DNA of 64,000 nucleotides from Petunia secreta (Eukaryota > Streptophyta > Magnoliopsida > Solanales > Solanaceae), in the NCBI GenBank assembly GCA_029990175.1, contig JARKIP010000006.1, positions 1,798,001 through 1,862,000 on the forward strand. Direction: 5' to 3'. Numbering within the stretch: position 1 is the stretch's first letter; every line of letters starts with the position of its first letter. The notes under the pieces are model-generated. The model did not search any database and had not been told where the DNA came from. It saw only the letters and a program-made list of their open reading frames with translations. Made by a program: the position numbers and the translations under genes. Below, one piece after another: positions 1 to 12,785 of this stretch.

Positions 1-332
1 GTTCCCCACCCCACACTTAAAACTAAGCACTGTCCTCAGTGCTAAAAATAAGAAAGTGCAAGGTAAAGAAAACTTCCCTGAAGATTCTAGTCCTTGGTGC
101 TAGCATCCTCCAAGATTCCATATAGTATGAGGTACTGAGACTTCCCTCGTCATGTCATCAATATTAGGCAAGGGTGAGGACACCCCACACATAGCCTCGA
201 CATTACATGAACCTGCAATCCAAGGAAAAATAAAAACTACGTGACACTATAAATAAAATAATACAAGTACAAACTCGAGTTGCCTCCCGAGAAGCGCCTT
301 AGTTAACGTCGTGGCACGACGACACTTCTAGC
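1..332 (-). other. Probable post-pol 3' region of the Athila-like element
   Basis: No reading frame is visible. On the minus strand the protease frame ends at 333 and is followed by GTTAACTAAGGCGCTTCTCG then GGAGGCAAC, a motif I associate with the sequence just after pol in Athila-type elements. A purine-rich AGTGTGGGGTGGGGAAC lies at the window edge and could be near the polypurine tract. The assignment rests on memory of family layout, so it is moderate. Confidence 0.45.
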
Positions 333-1217
333 TCACTTCCAGCATTTATGTCTTCTCTTCTTACGCCGAACCTTTGCCCTCTTCCCTTCTTTGAGAGAAC
401 CCCTCTTCAACTTCACATGTGATGTACTTCCATGTTCTTGTCTGACACATTCGATCATAGAGCACTCTTCAACCTTATCTATGTGCTCCTTCTCAGTATA
501 CACCTTGAAAGTAACCTTTTCTCCATGCGCTCTAACAGTCATCTCACCTAGCTCCATGTCAATAATTGCCTTCGAGGTGACTAAGAATGGTCTCCCCAAA
601 ATGATTGGAGCTTCTCGGTCCTCTTCATAATCTAGGACTACAAAATCAGCAGAAAATGTAAACTTACCAACTTTAAGCAACACATCCTCCAACTTACCAT
701 CAGGGTGAGTGAGTGATCCATCCGCCATCTTAAGAGTCACTGAAGAGGGTTGGATTGCTCCTAGTCCTAACCTTTTGCAAACAGAGAGAGGCATGAGATT
801 TATGCTCGCACCCAGATCACACAATGCACCAGTGATATCATGCCCTCCAATGGTGCAAGGAATAGTAAACCTCCCAGGATCTTGAAGTTTTGGAGGTAGC
901 TTGCTCAAGATTGTGCTAAACTCCTCAACTAACTCAACTGCATCTATCTCTTGAGGCTTTTTCTTCTTGACTAAAATCTCTTTTAAGAACTTCACAAAGG
1001 ACGGCATCAATTCAAACAAATCAGTCAAAGGAATATTAATTTGAAGTTCTTTCAACATACTCACAAATTTTTTATACTGGGCCAGATCCTTCGATGGTAT
1101 AAGTCTCTGCGGGAATGGTGGAGGCGGCAGAGGTGCCTCCTTTCTCTCTTCTTTCTTCTTTACCTTCTCCACTTTTTCAACCTTTTCTATTTCAGCTCCA
1201 CCTTCAATTAAAGTCAC
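333..1217 (-). pseudogene. Athila-type aspartic protease (retropepsin) region of gag-pro
   Basis: The open stretch of 294 residues begins with a charged, lysine/glutamate- and proline-rich linker (about residues 1-35). It contains a retropepsin core near residues 120-215: IPCTIGGHDITGALCDLGAS with the catalytic aspartate in DLGAS (many plant gypsy proteases have D-[LT]-G-[AS]), then APIILGRPFL, the usual second motif. The C-terminal 80 residues are basic. It is in the same frame as the upstream gag, separated only by a TAA at 1254-1256, so it was once a gag-pro fusion. It matures element polyproteins inside virus-like particles. The frame itself is open, but the missing pol and the upstream stops make function unlikely. 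Confidence 0.8.
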
Positions 1218-1253
1218 TGCAAGACATTGTTCAGGCTCTTTTTTTAACAGTGC

Positions 1254-2390
1254 TTATTTCTCCACCAACTGCCCCAACTGGTGTTCCAGGTTCTTGTGAG
1301 CAGTGGCAATATCTTGTATGGACTGTGCATGGGCTGCAGTGTCAGCTATCATTCTCTGCTGGCCCGCCATTATATGCTTTAGCATATCTTCAACTGAACT
1401 GCTAACCTGCTGTGGTGGAGCTGGAAGTGAGTGGTAATTATTCGGGGCTCTCGTATTGCCTTGATAATAATCATTACCAAACTGATTTTGACCCTGCAGC
1501 CTGTTTTGATTACCCACGTAATAAACTGACTCTGGATTAGAGGAGCAAACCTCTGTAGCATGGTCTTGACTACAAACCTCACAAAAACTCTGGAGTTGTT
1601 GCACTGGAGCCACTGGTTGTTGAGTCTTTGGCAGAGCTAGCTTGCTAATTTGATTGGAAATAGCATCCATCCTCGCCCTTAGCTCTGAAACTGCATCTAA
1701 CTGAAGTACCCCTGTAGATTTCTGCGTAATAGCTCTACCATCTCCCTGCCAATCAGGATTGCTCTGCGAAAACTTATCTAGCAAATCATAGATCTGGTCA
1801 AAATTTAAGGCTAATACTTGGCCTCCAGCAGCAGCATCTACCACGATCTTAGTATGCGCATTCAGCCCCTCAACAAAAGTATGTGCAACCACCTCATTGG
1901 ATTTGTTGTGGTGTGGACAATATCTCAATAAGGCTTTAAATCACTCCCAGGCTGAATACAATGACTCTCCTTCTATTTGTCTGAAGGACATAATTTCATT
2001 CCTCAGCCGGGCTTTCTTGTCAGATGGATAAAATTTAGCCAAGAACTTCTTAGCCAAATCCTCCCAAGTAGTGATAGACCCAGACTTTTCAGCCTTTAAC
2101 CACTTCCTTGCTGCCCCAATCAGTGAAAATGGGAACAACGTCAAGCGAACATAATCAGTAGGAACTCCCGCTGGTGTATAAGTATCACTGATGTCCAGGA
2201 AATTCTGAATGTGCTGCTGCGGATCTTCATGAAGTAATCCAGCATATTGCCTAGTCACATGCAGCAACTGAATCATGCTGGACTTAATCTCAAAGTGCCC
2301 GGTGATAGCGGGCTTAACTATGCTAGACGCTACCCCCTCCAGGATGGGGAGAGAAACATCTCGCACAGCTAAAGCTAGTTCTGCTGCCAT
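1254..2390 (-). pseudogene. Athila-type gag, two in-frame stops
   Basis: The N-terminal half (1941-2390) carries the retrotransposon gag core, with LTLFPFSLIGAARKWLKAEK and WEDLAKKFLAKFYP. The C-terminal half (1254-1928) continues with CPHHNKSNEVVAHTFVEGLN, a glutamine-rich linker, and a knuckle-like FCEVCSQDHATEVC. Both halves share one frame. They are separated by TGA at 1941-1943, where family members have an arginine (AWERF-type motif), so CGA to TGA is the likely change. A second in-frame stop, TAA at 1254-1256, separates gag from protease. Gag would form the particle shell and bind element RNA. The chosen start is the methionine at 2390, just downstream of the PBS leader. Confidence 0.8.
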
Positions 2391-2508
2391 TCCTGTAGGT
2401 AAAGATCAAGCATGACCTAATACCTGAAACAGCACAAAACTCAAAACAAAAATTAAACCTGAATAGAAAGTAATAAACTGTTCAAAAAAAAATCAGTCAG
2501 TTGTTTAG

Positions 2509-2526
2509 TCCCCGGCAACGGAGCCA
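2509..2526 (-). other. Primer binding site of the Athila-like element
   Basis: The minus strand reads TGGCTCCGTTGCCGGGGA, ending six bases from the proposed LTR edge. It is one base off the TGGCGCCGTTGCCGGGGA site common in Athila/Tat elements, usually ascribed to tRNA-Asp. Position and sequence fit minus-strand DNA priming. Confidence 0.8.
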
Positions 2527-2532
2527 AAAACT

Positions 2533-3877
2533 TGTTGATCCCAAACGCATACGCAAGTATACGTGGTCGACAAGTAATAAAGTGATAAATCGAGTATCGT
2601 TCCCACGAGGACTATTCCGACTGAATTCTAGCAAACAATTTATATAAACTATTCAGGGATTTTTTTCCAATAGTGAGGATTTTATTAACTAAAGAACAGT
2701 AATTAAATGGTAGAAGTGAATTCAAGCAATGGAGCAAAACTTGGTTGTTATCAGTAATAAGGAGACGGTCCACGGTCAGAGTTACGAACAATCCAGTTGA
2801 GTTTTCCAATTGATTCCACTACTTAAATCCCGGGTTACTAACTAACAGAGTAAATGTACCCGTGAAAACCTTTCGATTCTTCACAGTCTATGCAGGCTAC
2901 TTCAATCCCTATATGTCTATGGGTTGAATCACGTGCACGCATTAACGAATTCTATAATTAGCTAAACTAGGCGAGCAAGTATATGTCTATCCTACTCACA
3001 AATTGGTTCCCCGATGCCCGGGTTCACAAACTAGTCCTATTCTTTCTTATTACGTAATTAAATTCCCTCTTTCGAGTTCAATCTAAAAACCATAGATAAT
3101 GCGTACTAATCGGGCCATGACAATTACACAAGTGAAATCAAGAAAGAATAACTAACCCGTTATGGGATTCAATTAATGGAAATCAATCTTCAAACATCAA
3201 TTTTCATGAAATAATCTAACCCTAGAACGATATATTTAGCCACGCATACTCATAATGACAACACAAAGATTTGATGAAATAATGAAATAATGATGTAATA
3301 GATTAATGGAAAGAAGAAAAACCCTTGTTCAAGATGTTATGAGCTCTCCAATTTGCTCCAAAGTCTCAATTCCTATCAAAAACTAAGTAAAAGAGTATTT
3401 ATAGGGTTTACAAAGGCCTGGTAATAAGTTAGACCTAAGCCTAGACGAAATAGGAAGTCAAAATTCGCTCTAGGGGCGCTATAACGGGCGCCCCGCGCCC
3501 CAGACCGCGCTGGGACAACCAGTGGACATCGAACATTGGGCGCCTTTGGTTCGCGCCGTGTTGATAATCATGCCAGGTAGTGGGGTGCTTTGGGGGGCGC
3601 GCCACGTGCCCTACAGCGCCAGGCCAAATTCCTGTCTCCTTTCTCCTTTGCTCGCTTCGTGTCGTGCCTTCGTGTGTTCAATCCAATCTTCAATCAAAAT
3701 CCAATCTTTTCTTGCTCGATCATGCTCTTTAAAGCTCCAATTGCACTGCATAACAACCTACATACACACGACATAAAATTAGTGCAAAACCACATTCATA
3801 AACTATAAAACGGGCGAATAAAAAGGTCAAACATGCGGAAATATTAAGGAAACGTTTGCATAAAATACCAAACATCA
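2533..3877 (-). repeat. 5' LTR of the Athila-like element
   Basis: Bounded by TG at 2533 and CA at 3876-3877 on the plus strand, 1345 bp. The left edge lies just beyond the PBS. The right edge is where sequence switches to the LTR shared with 18042 and 24401. Only one LTR is in the window, so the edges are inferred from motifs and the switch point. A GC-rich stretch near 3470-3620 is the only compositional oddity. Confidence 0.65.
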
Positions 3878-6442
3878 CTTACCAACTGAATTAGAAAAAC
3901 AAATATAAAGCAAACCCATAAATAAGAACAAGACTGAGAAAAAACATATACATACTGATGCATTTAAGCTGTACAAAAGATATTACAGCTGACTACCCAA
4001 TGTACTAGGTTTAGGGCTATCCTGACTTGACATCTAAGAGTACAAAAGAATACATACACCTCCAAAAGAGAGTAAAACTAGACTACTAAAAAAAACGAGC
4101 ATCGGTGGCCGTTCTAGACAAGAGTCGGCCTTTCCTGATAGCTGAAATTACCTCTGCCCCTCAATCGAACAACGAACTCGGTCCTGGAGCGAAACCTGCC
4201 AAAACGAATAGATACAACAAGAAACAAGAAATGGTGAAGAAAGGACTCAATAAGTGGGAGCTGAATAGGAACCTCGAAGCATAGATTAGCTAGTCAGGGA
4301 GAAGAGCTAAGCAAATACTAACCTGAAATGTATAAGCAACTAAAACATATAAACAACTAGGGACACAAGATAGCCAGAAGCATATCTACACTCCGAAACA
4401 TATCCACAACCAGGTATTCATATCGCGTACACCAAAATATAGCGCAATAGTCATAAAAATCAGCTGCTAGTGCAATGAAATGGGATGAATGCAGTATGAT
4501 GCAATGGGGTCACATGTGCCCGACACCTATATCCGGCGCGGACTCTCATTGTCTACTAGGAGATATATGCAATAATAACCCTTCATCGGCGTGAAACTTT
4601 CATCGACTGCCGTGAAGTACTACAATAATAACCCTTCACTAGCACGGGACTCTCATCGACTGCAAAAAATCACATATCAAATCCATAACTGGAGTACAAA
4701 ACTTATATTCTCAATGCTTAACCATGAAGATGTGGTATACAATGCCACATAATTCCAACTATCACACCATAAGTAAGTCTTGCGACCATATAATAATTTC
4801 CAACCAAGCAGGATACTTGTATCTTCAAATTTATATTCATAATCATACCTGAACTTCCCCTCTTAATTCAATACTATGCTTACATTTTAACAATAAGTAT
4901 TCCTAACTATAGTGGAGCTTTTATCCTCAATATGACATTTACGCGTTGAGGCCTAACAATTCCAGTCCATATTTCCAACAGAATACTTATATTCCTAGCT
5001 CGAAACAGAGCCAAATACAATGCAGATATCATAAAGCCGCATAACACAAAACAAAAAGCAATTACTCATTAGATATCCATAACCCACTCCATACCTCTGT
5101 GTTCTTTTCATAAACTTAGGCTTATTTCTCTCTAACTGATATTCAAAACACTCGCAACCCACTCCCCTTAGCTTGACAGTAAATCTAATACATTTTTATA
5201 CGCTCATAAGGCAATCAGAATATATTAAGCTCACGAGTTGGAGTACGATACTCCCAATCTCACGGTAAACACTGAACAACATAACCAACAACTATCCGTG
5301 AAGCTTTGGCGTAGTAAGTACGCCTTATCGGCAGCTATGCACGTGAACTATACGTGCTAGAACAACAATAAAGGCCAAAGGTCGTCAAAGAATAGGACGA
5401 AACCACTTACCTTTAGGCTAGGGCCGAATTGATTACTGAACGAGCTCTCTACCTTCTCGACGCCTCTTGAAGTTGCCTTTCTCTAGCCAAAGGAGATAAA
5501 TCACAGATATATGTGCCCACATGATGACTATTTAATATTTAGACCAAAAAAGAGGAAAAATTACCAAAATACCCCTAGGTCGGACTTAGCCAAAACTCAT
5601 AAATTATACATTTTCGGACTCCCCACGACTTCGCGAGCCAAAATATACTATTAGTTTCCAAAACTAAGTACAATAGAGTTAAATTCCCAAATTGGAAGTT
5701 AGGGTTCTATAACCTATTTCCCACAAACTAAATTCCAAGAAATTCAAAGCTAAGATTCAAGGATTAATGAAATTGGAGGATCAAGAAATGTTACCTGATG
5801 GTTTCTAGCAACTTGGTACTTTAGTTTCGTGTTAAAACTGATATGGAAATAGCAAAATTGACTTATATACAAAAGGGATCGAATTCAAGTCGTTTTATAA
5901 AAATGGCCTGTTGCAACAATTCTAAATCTGTTGCAGTAGAGAAGAATTGTTGCTATAGCACCAGAAAATGCACCAGCAAGAGCTGGTGCCGCATTGGTGG
6001 TCCAAACAGGACCTTACGATGCTCGGATTGACTCCAAATTATGTACACAAGTCATACAACACTTGTGTACATGGTCGCAAAGACAGATCTTGTTTCGAAT
6101 CTCCAGAACTCAAGATAGGGGTCCCATGGGAACACGTTGATTTCTTCATTTTTGAAACTTTAGAGAAAGCTGTTTGAAAGACCTCGGATTTCACTTGACC
6201 ATACGAACCTAATGCTACTTTCAGATTTTGAATCGGAGCTCATTTACTCAAATCGAGCTCAAAAATGTCTGTTAAGCTTTACCGACAACCGAAATGGAAA
6301 CCTTCTTTGAAAGCTTACGAAATAAGGTCTGAATTAGCTCAAATTTTATAGACCTGTCCTACTTGACCTAACAGAGTTTTTAAGACTGTCGGCCCACTAA
6401 TCGGAGTCCTAACTCTTAAAACGACTGATCGAGGTGATTTTA
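3878..6442 (-). repeat. LTR of element A (truncated at the left)
   Basis: Shares with the B LTRs the blocks AAGCTGTACAAAAGATATTA, TTTAGGGCTATCC, ACATCTAAGAGTACAAAAGA and AGGACTCAATAAGTGGG. It ends at GAGGTGATTTTA where B ends GAGGTCGTTTCA. It is longer than B's LTR (2.3 kb) and differs in the middle: the CACATGTGCC block at 4511 is followed by a CCGGCGCGGACTCTCAT-type repeat instead of B's 57-bp minisatellite. It is a diverged family member, not a recent copy. Confidence 0.6.
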
Positions 6443-8796
6443 TTCTCATCCACTTAGACTCTCGTTCGTCCTCGGACGAGCTAGAGTCTTTCCTTGCCGA
6501 AGTACTTTATACTCAGTACAGAGAACACTTGAAAAAACCCCTAACTCGAGTCGGAACATATAATAACACTGACACCAATCTCATAAAGTGATAATCGATA
6601 AAGCACGACTCTTAGCTTAAGAGTCAAGATTACGCTTAATTCATACATAGCCAATCCAAATCTTCCTCAATTGATTGGCAGGAAAATTTTTCATTCTCAG
6701 AACAAAGATACATAGATATGATAGAATTGATCCCCACCGATGAAACCGGCTAATCACCTTACCCCATAATACTTCGCTATATTGAAAGATTGACAAACTT
6801 GTAACCTAACTTACGCGTTGGAGATGCTTTAAAGAATTTTATCCGCCTCTAAGGCTGGAGAAATACTCCCCCACTTTGCATATACCCATGCACCTGCTTG
6901 GAATAAAAATTATCGAAATTTCATTTTAGAATAAAAACTCTCTTAATATCCCTGGTCATAACAACGACCGAGAACTTCCACAAGCCAGATTCACACCTAG
7001 ATGAACTAAATATGTTACAATCACTTTGGAAGGATCTCGTTACACTTCCAATGCATCAATATAGGAAATACAACATGAAATGGCACAATGGCTATAAAAT
7101 TGAGTCGATAAACCATCCTACCAATATGCTTTTCGATACGGGAAAAGGCTAATAAACTTGAAACTCAACTTACTCTTAGATGACGCTTGAAAGATTTCCC
7201 CTTGCCATCTATAGTTGGAGGAAAACTCCTCCAGTTAGAATATGACCACCTAACCAATTAGCAATAAAGATTTTCAGGCTGCCCTTACATAATCCACTCG
7301 ACCAAGGAAGACTTAGCCATAACATAAACATGACACAACTCAGACCTGAGCTGTGATTATGCTTTTGAGTTGCGAAAGAACTGCAACTCTCGACTTCACA
7401 GTTTCTGCGGCTTCAAGCACCACTTCTTGATGACTTTAATTCACGAGTTAGACGATGCTCCCCACTACCCTTAGTGGCTTTGGGATACCAGCAACCCGCT
7501 ACCTGGCTACGCTGACATACATCCCATGCCAAAATAAGGAACATCACAAACGGCTATAAATTCTCTTAAGTTTACTAGTGCCAGAAGAAGGAAAGATAGC
7601 ACTAGACTGAGGGTTACAATAACTAGAGCTTTTAGAAGCTCACTTTTCATTTGTCTGGCTACCGAAACTAGACTTCTTCTGAATCAAGCTAGCTAGGAAA
7701 CCACAATGGAGGAAATAGACATTGAGTGGAGTTATGGCGCATTATTCATGCCAATCCCGACCTTCTAATCAGAAGGAAGCCCCAACAAATCGCCAAAAGA
7801 TACACTGGATTTTTTTTTGCTACAAGCTCATAACATAAGATATCATTACTAGTGTCTCACACCAAGGCGAGACACATGGATCAATCTTTACTTAATAATC
7901 GCCTTACACCAGACGGAACAATAAAACTCTTTGATGGTGGCGAAAAAATCTCACCATTCTACCAATGCTAAACCCAGGGAGAGAAACAAACTGACTTTTG
8001 ACACATCAATTAGAGGTGGCACATCACGATGCCAAGCAGACAACATAGATATTTGCTTCCAAATCCCTCACATCCTACCCAGATAAGCAACCAGGGTTTC
8101 ACAACCTCTAGAAATAAAATATTCCATAAACTCACCCCTCTACAACTACAAATCTTAACATAAACAACATCCTGAAAACCATGGAAACGTAGTAAGACAG
8201 GTGAATTTCAGGTCGACCGAAAGAATCAAATCTTACTCACAGGATGAAATGATCATACTAGTATCTCGAACCATGGCGAGATACACGGATCATATTTTAC
8301 TTATTGATTGTTTTTCACTCATAAAGAAAATGATATGCTCCGCAAGTGGAAAATGAAGAACTTACCATGCTCACAATGCCGAACTAGAAAGAAAGACAAA
8401 CCGACTCAGCACGACAGGCGAAGGTGGCATACTATAATGCTAGCTCGATAAATTCGCACCCATTCCAAAATTACTTTTTCCAGACTTTTGGGATAATTAT
8501 GGTCCTATGACTCTCAACAGATATAACACGATTGAAATCTACACCACTCTACCATGACTAGTCCTCAACTAGAACAACATTCCAGAATAATCATGGAAAC
8601 ATATTAGAGTATATGAACCTCAAATCAATTCAAGAAGTGAAGATCATATTTACAGATAAGGAAAAGAGGAATTACCTGGGTCTATTTCATTGGATTTCGT
8701 AGCATCTTGCTTGATTATCAACTCATAGAATTGCCTTTACAGTTGGACCGATATCTAGGGTCGAGGGAAAGGGTGGCCATTCCCCTGCTGTAGAAG
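6443..8796 (-). other. Internal non-coding part of element A
   Basis: No reading frame with recognisable domains. It begins with TTCTCATCCACTT (minus-strand purine-rich AAGTGGATGAGAA, the decayed polypurine tract) and an imperfect hairpin at 6461-6480. The rest is AT-rich with scattered homology to element B 20420-22740. It also contains two related blocks, GGCGAGACACATGGATCAATC (7871) and GGCGAGATACACGGATCATA (8275), which look like an internal duplication. Pol appears to have been lost. Confidence 0.45.
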
Positions 8797-8841
8797 AGGA
8801 CATTCCTTTTTATGATGACCAGGATTGCGACAATGGAAACA
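8797..8841 (-). pseudogene. Gag zinc-knuckle remnant of element A
   Basis: The minus strand encodes CFHCRNPGHHKKECP, a complete CX2CX4HX4C nucleocapsid knuckle, followed by LLQQGNGHPFPRP. Upstream (8842-8967) the translation is glutamine- and proline-rich with stops, as in the variable linker before gag knuckles. The knuckle binds element RNA in family members. The frame is broken on both sides, so only the motif survives. Confidence 0.7.
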
Positions 8842-8967
8842 TCTGGAACCATAATAATGCTGAACAAACTACTGTTGGTGATAGAAGGTAAATTGAGGTT
8901 GATTTTATCAAGTTGCTGGCGCATTATAAGCACCTAGCACCAAGGGCTAAACTGACTTGAAATGTTG

Positions 8968-11900
8968 TGTCATACCCACCTTTTTACCTAACTCGGAGCG
9001 AGTCAAGGCTCGGATTTGACTGGGTAACTCGTTTGAGTTTGAAATTGGAGTCGCCACCTAATATAAGATTTCTAAGGTATATTAGTTCACCTAAATGTCA
9101 ATGGTTGGGTCTTAAAAGTACATTTCCAGAGATTCGAGGGAAATAAGTCAAAGTGACTCAAGGAAGAAGGTGTTAGACACTTCTCCGAGTCCCACAAAAA
9201 GTGGTTCCCACCCGAGCTATTACTTTTGGGATGTCAAAATAGGTCATAAACAAATTTTAACAACATTTATAAATTGTTTTACTAACCTAAGTGGCTAAAA
9301 ATGAAAACATGCCAACAAACAGGTTAATTTACGCAAACAGTTTAAAGGGGCAGTGATGACTAAAGATTGGGCTTTCGAAATTTTTGTAGAAACGGCCTAA
9401 GCCCAACGCCTAATCACACATTTGGCCTCGAGTTTTACAAACATTGAATAAGCTAGGGTAATATTGCAAGCAGTGTCTCAAATCAGTCTATTTGCGTAAT
9501 TTCAGTTCTTAACACGCTTTTGCAGAAATGACCTGTTTTGAAAGATATTTTCAGCTTTTGACACAAACCAAATTGGGGTTAATTTGTAAAGAAAAATTTT
9601 GCCATTCCTGATCGGTGTGACTTGACATTAATTGTCGAGCCCTAACCTTAATGACTATTTACTTTTGGAGCCAGTTTTGAAAGACATACGTATGGGGCTG
9701 TTTTTGAAATCAAGGTTCGCAAAACACACAAATGATCATAAAGGTCTTCGCACATAGATATAGATACGTATGAGCATGCAATACATGACTAAATGATGCA
9801 CATAGCTTTAGAAAATATATATTGATTGTGTATAGTCGACCCCAAACTTATACTCCCCCTATACACTATTAGATTAGTGTGTAGAAGATTAAAGTTTGAT
9901 AAAAAATTAGTTTAAACCCATAAAGGGCCAAGTCTTAAAACCAGTTTTGGGCCCAAATTTGTTATGCAAAAAAGGGCAGATTGTCTTTTACGAAGAATAG
10001 TTCCAGGTTAAGCAAGCATTGCACATTTTGCCCTTGTTATCAGTTTTGCCAAATTTTACACAAAAAAATGGATAGGGTACCACGGTAGTGAGTCTAAAAT
10101 GATAATGTGTTGGTAAACACGCTATCATTCATGTAGATTGTTAGTTCTTCCAAAATATGGATGCATACCTTAGGAATCACAAGAAACAGGGATGCTAGCA
10201 AGCTGTCATTCGTGTAAATCTTAGGCAGGTTTTCAGTTTTACGAAGTATGATGCAAACAAATAAGAGTTTGAGTGAGAGAGATTCCCCTGGATAGCTATA
10301 GACATAGCACATTGCCATGCCTCCTGTTTTAAGCATTTTGCACACAGGGAATCCTAGCAAATACTACACATAAGGGGGTTCTAAATGGGAAAAAAAGGCA
10401 GAAGATACCCTGTTCATAGGCAGTAAACCCAAACTGACAAGACAAGTCATGATCTCAAGAATTATGCTCCAAGAAACCTGTACTAAGCATACTATAATTA
10501 CTGAGCATTCTAAGCTCAATCCCTGCAGTTATCAAGACTGGTATGGCTTTCTAAGGCCATCCAAACACGCTGCACACAGTGGTTAGTAGGAGAGGCCAAA
10601 GCAGGGGCTATACAAACTCATACACTCACAGACAAAATAAAACAAAAAACTATAGGCATAGGCAGACTAACAGAATCACATGAGTTCAGTCAGAGGTTTA
10701 TACCTTGTTAAAAGTTGCAACAAACAAGCAGATAGTATCTAGGCACTGGAATATCTCCAAAGAGAGATAGAGTGCAGGAATATTTCTTAAGAGTTTAAGA
10801 AGAGATTAGGGATGTATTGCCAGAGCTTCTTAGTATGTATTGTGTCTTAGGATGAGAGAACATGCAAGTTTATATAGATGTGAGGGTGAGAGTTCAAATT
10901 CAAACAGGTAGTAACAAAATAAGAAAATAAATATTGTTTGCCATAGCTAGAAATGATCCTCTTTGGTAATCCTTCCAAAAACAAGTCAATCAGTATCCTA
11001 AACTTAAGGGAAAAAAAAACCTTTTTCACAAAACATATTCTTCTTTTGACAATAAAACATCTAGGTTCAAGAATCATCACATAAACAAGTACCAAACTAT
11101 TTTAGGTTTGGAATCATGGCCTATTCCAACGGATCCCAATTAGAATACACTTAATTCAAAGTAAATCAGACCATTTATCCAAATATACTCTCACCTGTTA
11201 CACCAAGCATGGTCTAGGTTCAATATCAGCTAGGTGAACATGTTTTAGGCTTAACAGGTTCAAAAAGATTCTAATCAATGCTGAATTTCTCGGGTAAACA
11301 AGTTTCCATGCTAGTATCACTCACCTATTCAAATTGTGTAGTCAAGATCATGTTCAAATTTCATAATTCATATTGTAAACACTTTGTAATGCATGACCGT
11401 AAGAATCAATCACCAATCTATCATGAAGTTATCAACGATAGCCTAGAGCATTACAGCATGTAAGACTCGAGACTTAATCTAGCCAATTATTTGACCAAAC
11501 TGAGACAAACGTGTAGACTAATCAAATAGCACATAAATTAGTTAAATCATGCAAAACTAGGCAAGCTTAGTAAATCACATAGTTTCAGGGACGAATCATA
11601 AACAGGAAAGAAAGGGTAAAAATTAGGGTTACCATTTTAGGTCGGGATTTAATTCAACATCTTTCAACCAGGGACTTCCAATTTCAATTTAGCTCTTCCA
11701 TCTAAAATGTGTGAGAGCTCCCTCCGTAACATATTTCAACCAGTGCATGGGTTTTCCGGTTACAGCGATTGATCAACGAAGGGGGTTGGTTTTTGACGTC
11801 CGTTAGATAGGAAAATTATTATAGGGGTTATGCTGCTAATAATGGGAGGAGTAAGAAAACATAGATTTCATGGCCTTTGGTGGCCGGAATTGAGCATAGA

Positions 11901-12512
11901 CAGTAATGGTGTTAGGTTTAGATGAGAGGAAAATGAGGGGAAGAGGCGGTGGATGTTGTGGGAAATAAAGGGGTGTTAGGTTTTCGGGGGGGTCCAGTCA
12001 TATAATTAAAAAAGGAAACATGTTCTATCACCGTTGGATTAGATGCGTGGACGGATGAGATGTTGCCACGTAGGCATGAGGTGGAGTGTATATAGCATGT
12101 AAGCTGAGGTGTATGTGTATGTGTATATCAAGTGTATATATTGTGTATAAATGTATATAAATACTTATAAAATATGTAGAAAATTGTCTAAAATGGTAAT
12201 AAAATTATAGAAAAAATCAGAAAATTAATTTTGAATGATAAATGGCTAAGAAAGACTATAATTTTGAATTTTAAAATAATTTGTGCAATTTTTCTAAAAT
12301 AGGAGTAATTGCAAAAATTTGTAATTGAACGTGCGAATTTTATAAGTAGTTGTAGCTTGTGCAAGTGTCTTTAAAAAAAGTCTTAATTGGCGTACTTGTG
12401 TGAAATAACGGTTTTGAATAGGGGCTAAAGTGAAGACAATTGTATGATTATCAGTGCGATTTTTTCTGAAAAATGGCTATTGAAACAGGAGGGACAAAAT
12501 TGGGTGTCAACA
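8968..12512 (-). repeat. 3' LTR of element D
   Basis: 3545 bp. It starts TGTCATACCCACC and ends GGGTGTCAACA on the plus strand, and matches 56875-60362 along its whole length with scattered substitutions and small indels. No coding sequence is seen. In the element's own sense the LTR starts TGTTGACACCCAATTTTGTC, a start shared with element C. Confidence 0.88.
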
Positions 12513-12525
12513 GCTACCCCTCTTT
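12513..12525 (-). other. Polypurine tract of element D
   Basis: The minus strand reads AAAGAGGGGTAGC directly against the 3' LTR start. Element C has AAAGAGGGGCAGC in the same place. This is the expected primer for plus-strand DNA synthesis. Confidence 0.75.
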
Positions 12526-12785
12526 GCTCGGGGATGATGGAAGAGTCTTCGGGCAAAGACGTTGACAGAACGACAAATTTTGTCACGACTCTTGAGAGGT
12601 GTCTACATGAATTGTAAGTGTTTACGAGGTGCAAGATTTTAATGTTCTTGCATCGCCGAATTGTGTATCCTGCAACGGAAGTGAGTTTTGGAAAAGTAGT
12701 GCGTATGTAAATGTATAAATATACTTTCCTATTTTTTGGATCGTTTTGCCAATGTTTCTCATCATCTGCATGTTTGCTCATCATG

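Larger units (their letters stand above)
1..3877 (-). mobile_element. Athila-like Ty3/gypsy retrotransposon, right-hand (5') part
   Basis: Reading right to left, the order is LTR, a tRNA-type primer site, gag, aspartic protease, then a 3' untranslated stretch running off the window. The gag core and the protease motif CDLGASINLMP are typical of the plant Athila branch of Ty3/gypsy. No reverse transcriptase or integrase follows the protease. The sequence at 1-332 already resembles the post-pol region of such elements, so this copy is probably a non-autonomous deletion derivative. Its right LTR end abuts LTR sequence of another element that lacks its own first 80 or so bases, which suggests insertion into that LTR. 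The left end lies outside the window, so the target duplication cannot be checked. Confidence 0.85.
3878..8967 (-). mobile_element. Element A: degenerate gypsy-type element, relative of element B
   Basis: The left part aligns by eye with the LTR of element B (18042-20370), from CTTACCAACTGAATTAG onward. The internal part shares blocks with B in the same order: the hairpin next to the polypurine tract, the GGAGGAAAACTCCTCCAGTTA block (7213 and 21751), and the block before the gag knuckle (8680 and 22740). The first 80 or so LTR bases are missing at the Athila junction. The element is cut off at 8967 by the LTR of element D. No pol is visible. Confidence 0.65.

Noticed and set aside
2509..2526. 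tRNA-gene-like segments at the PBS sites (also 36077, 56854, 24387, 50338)
   Set aside because: Only the 12-18 bases complementary to a tRNA end are present; no cloverleaf, so these are primer sites and not tRNA genes.
5843..6177. Overlapping plus-strand frames (62 and 69 codons) inside the LTR of element A
   Set aside because: They are antisense to the element with no domain, and homologous positions in B are not open.
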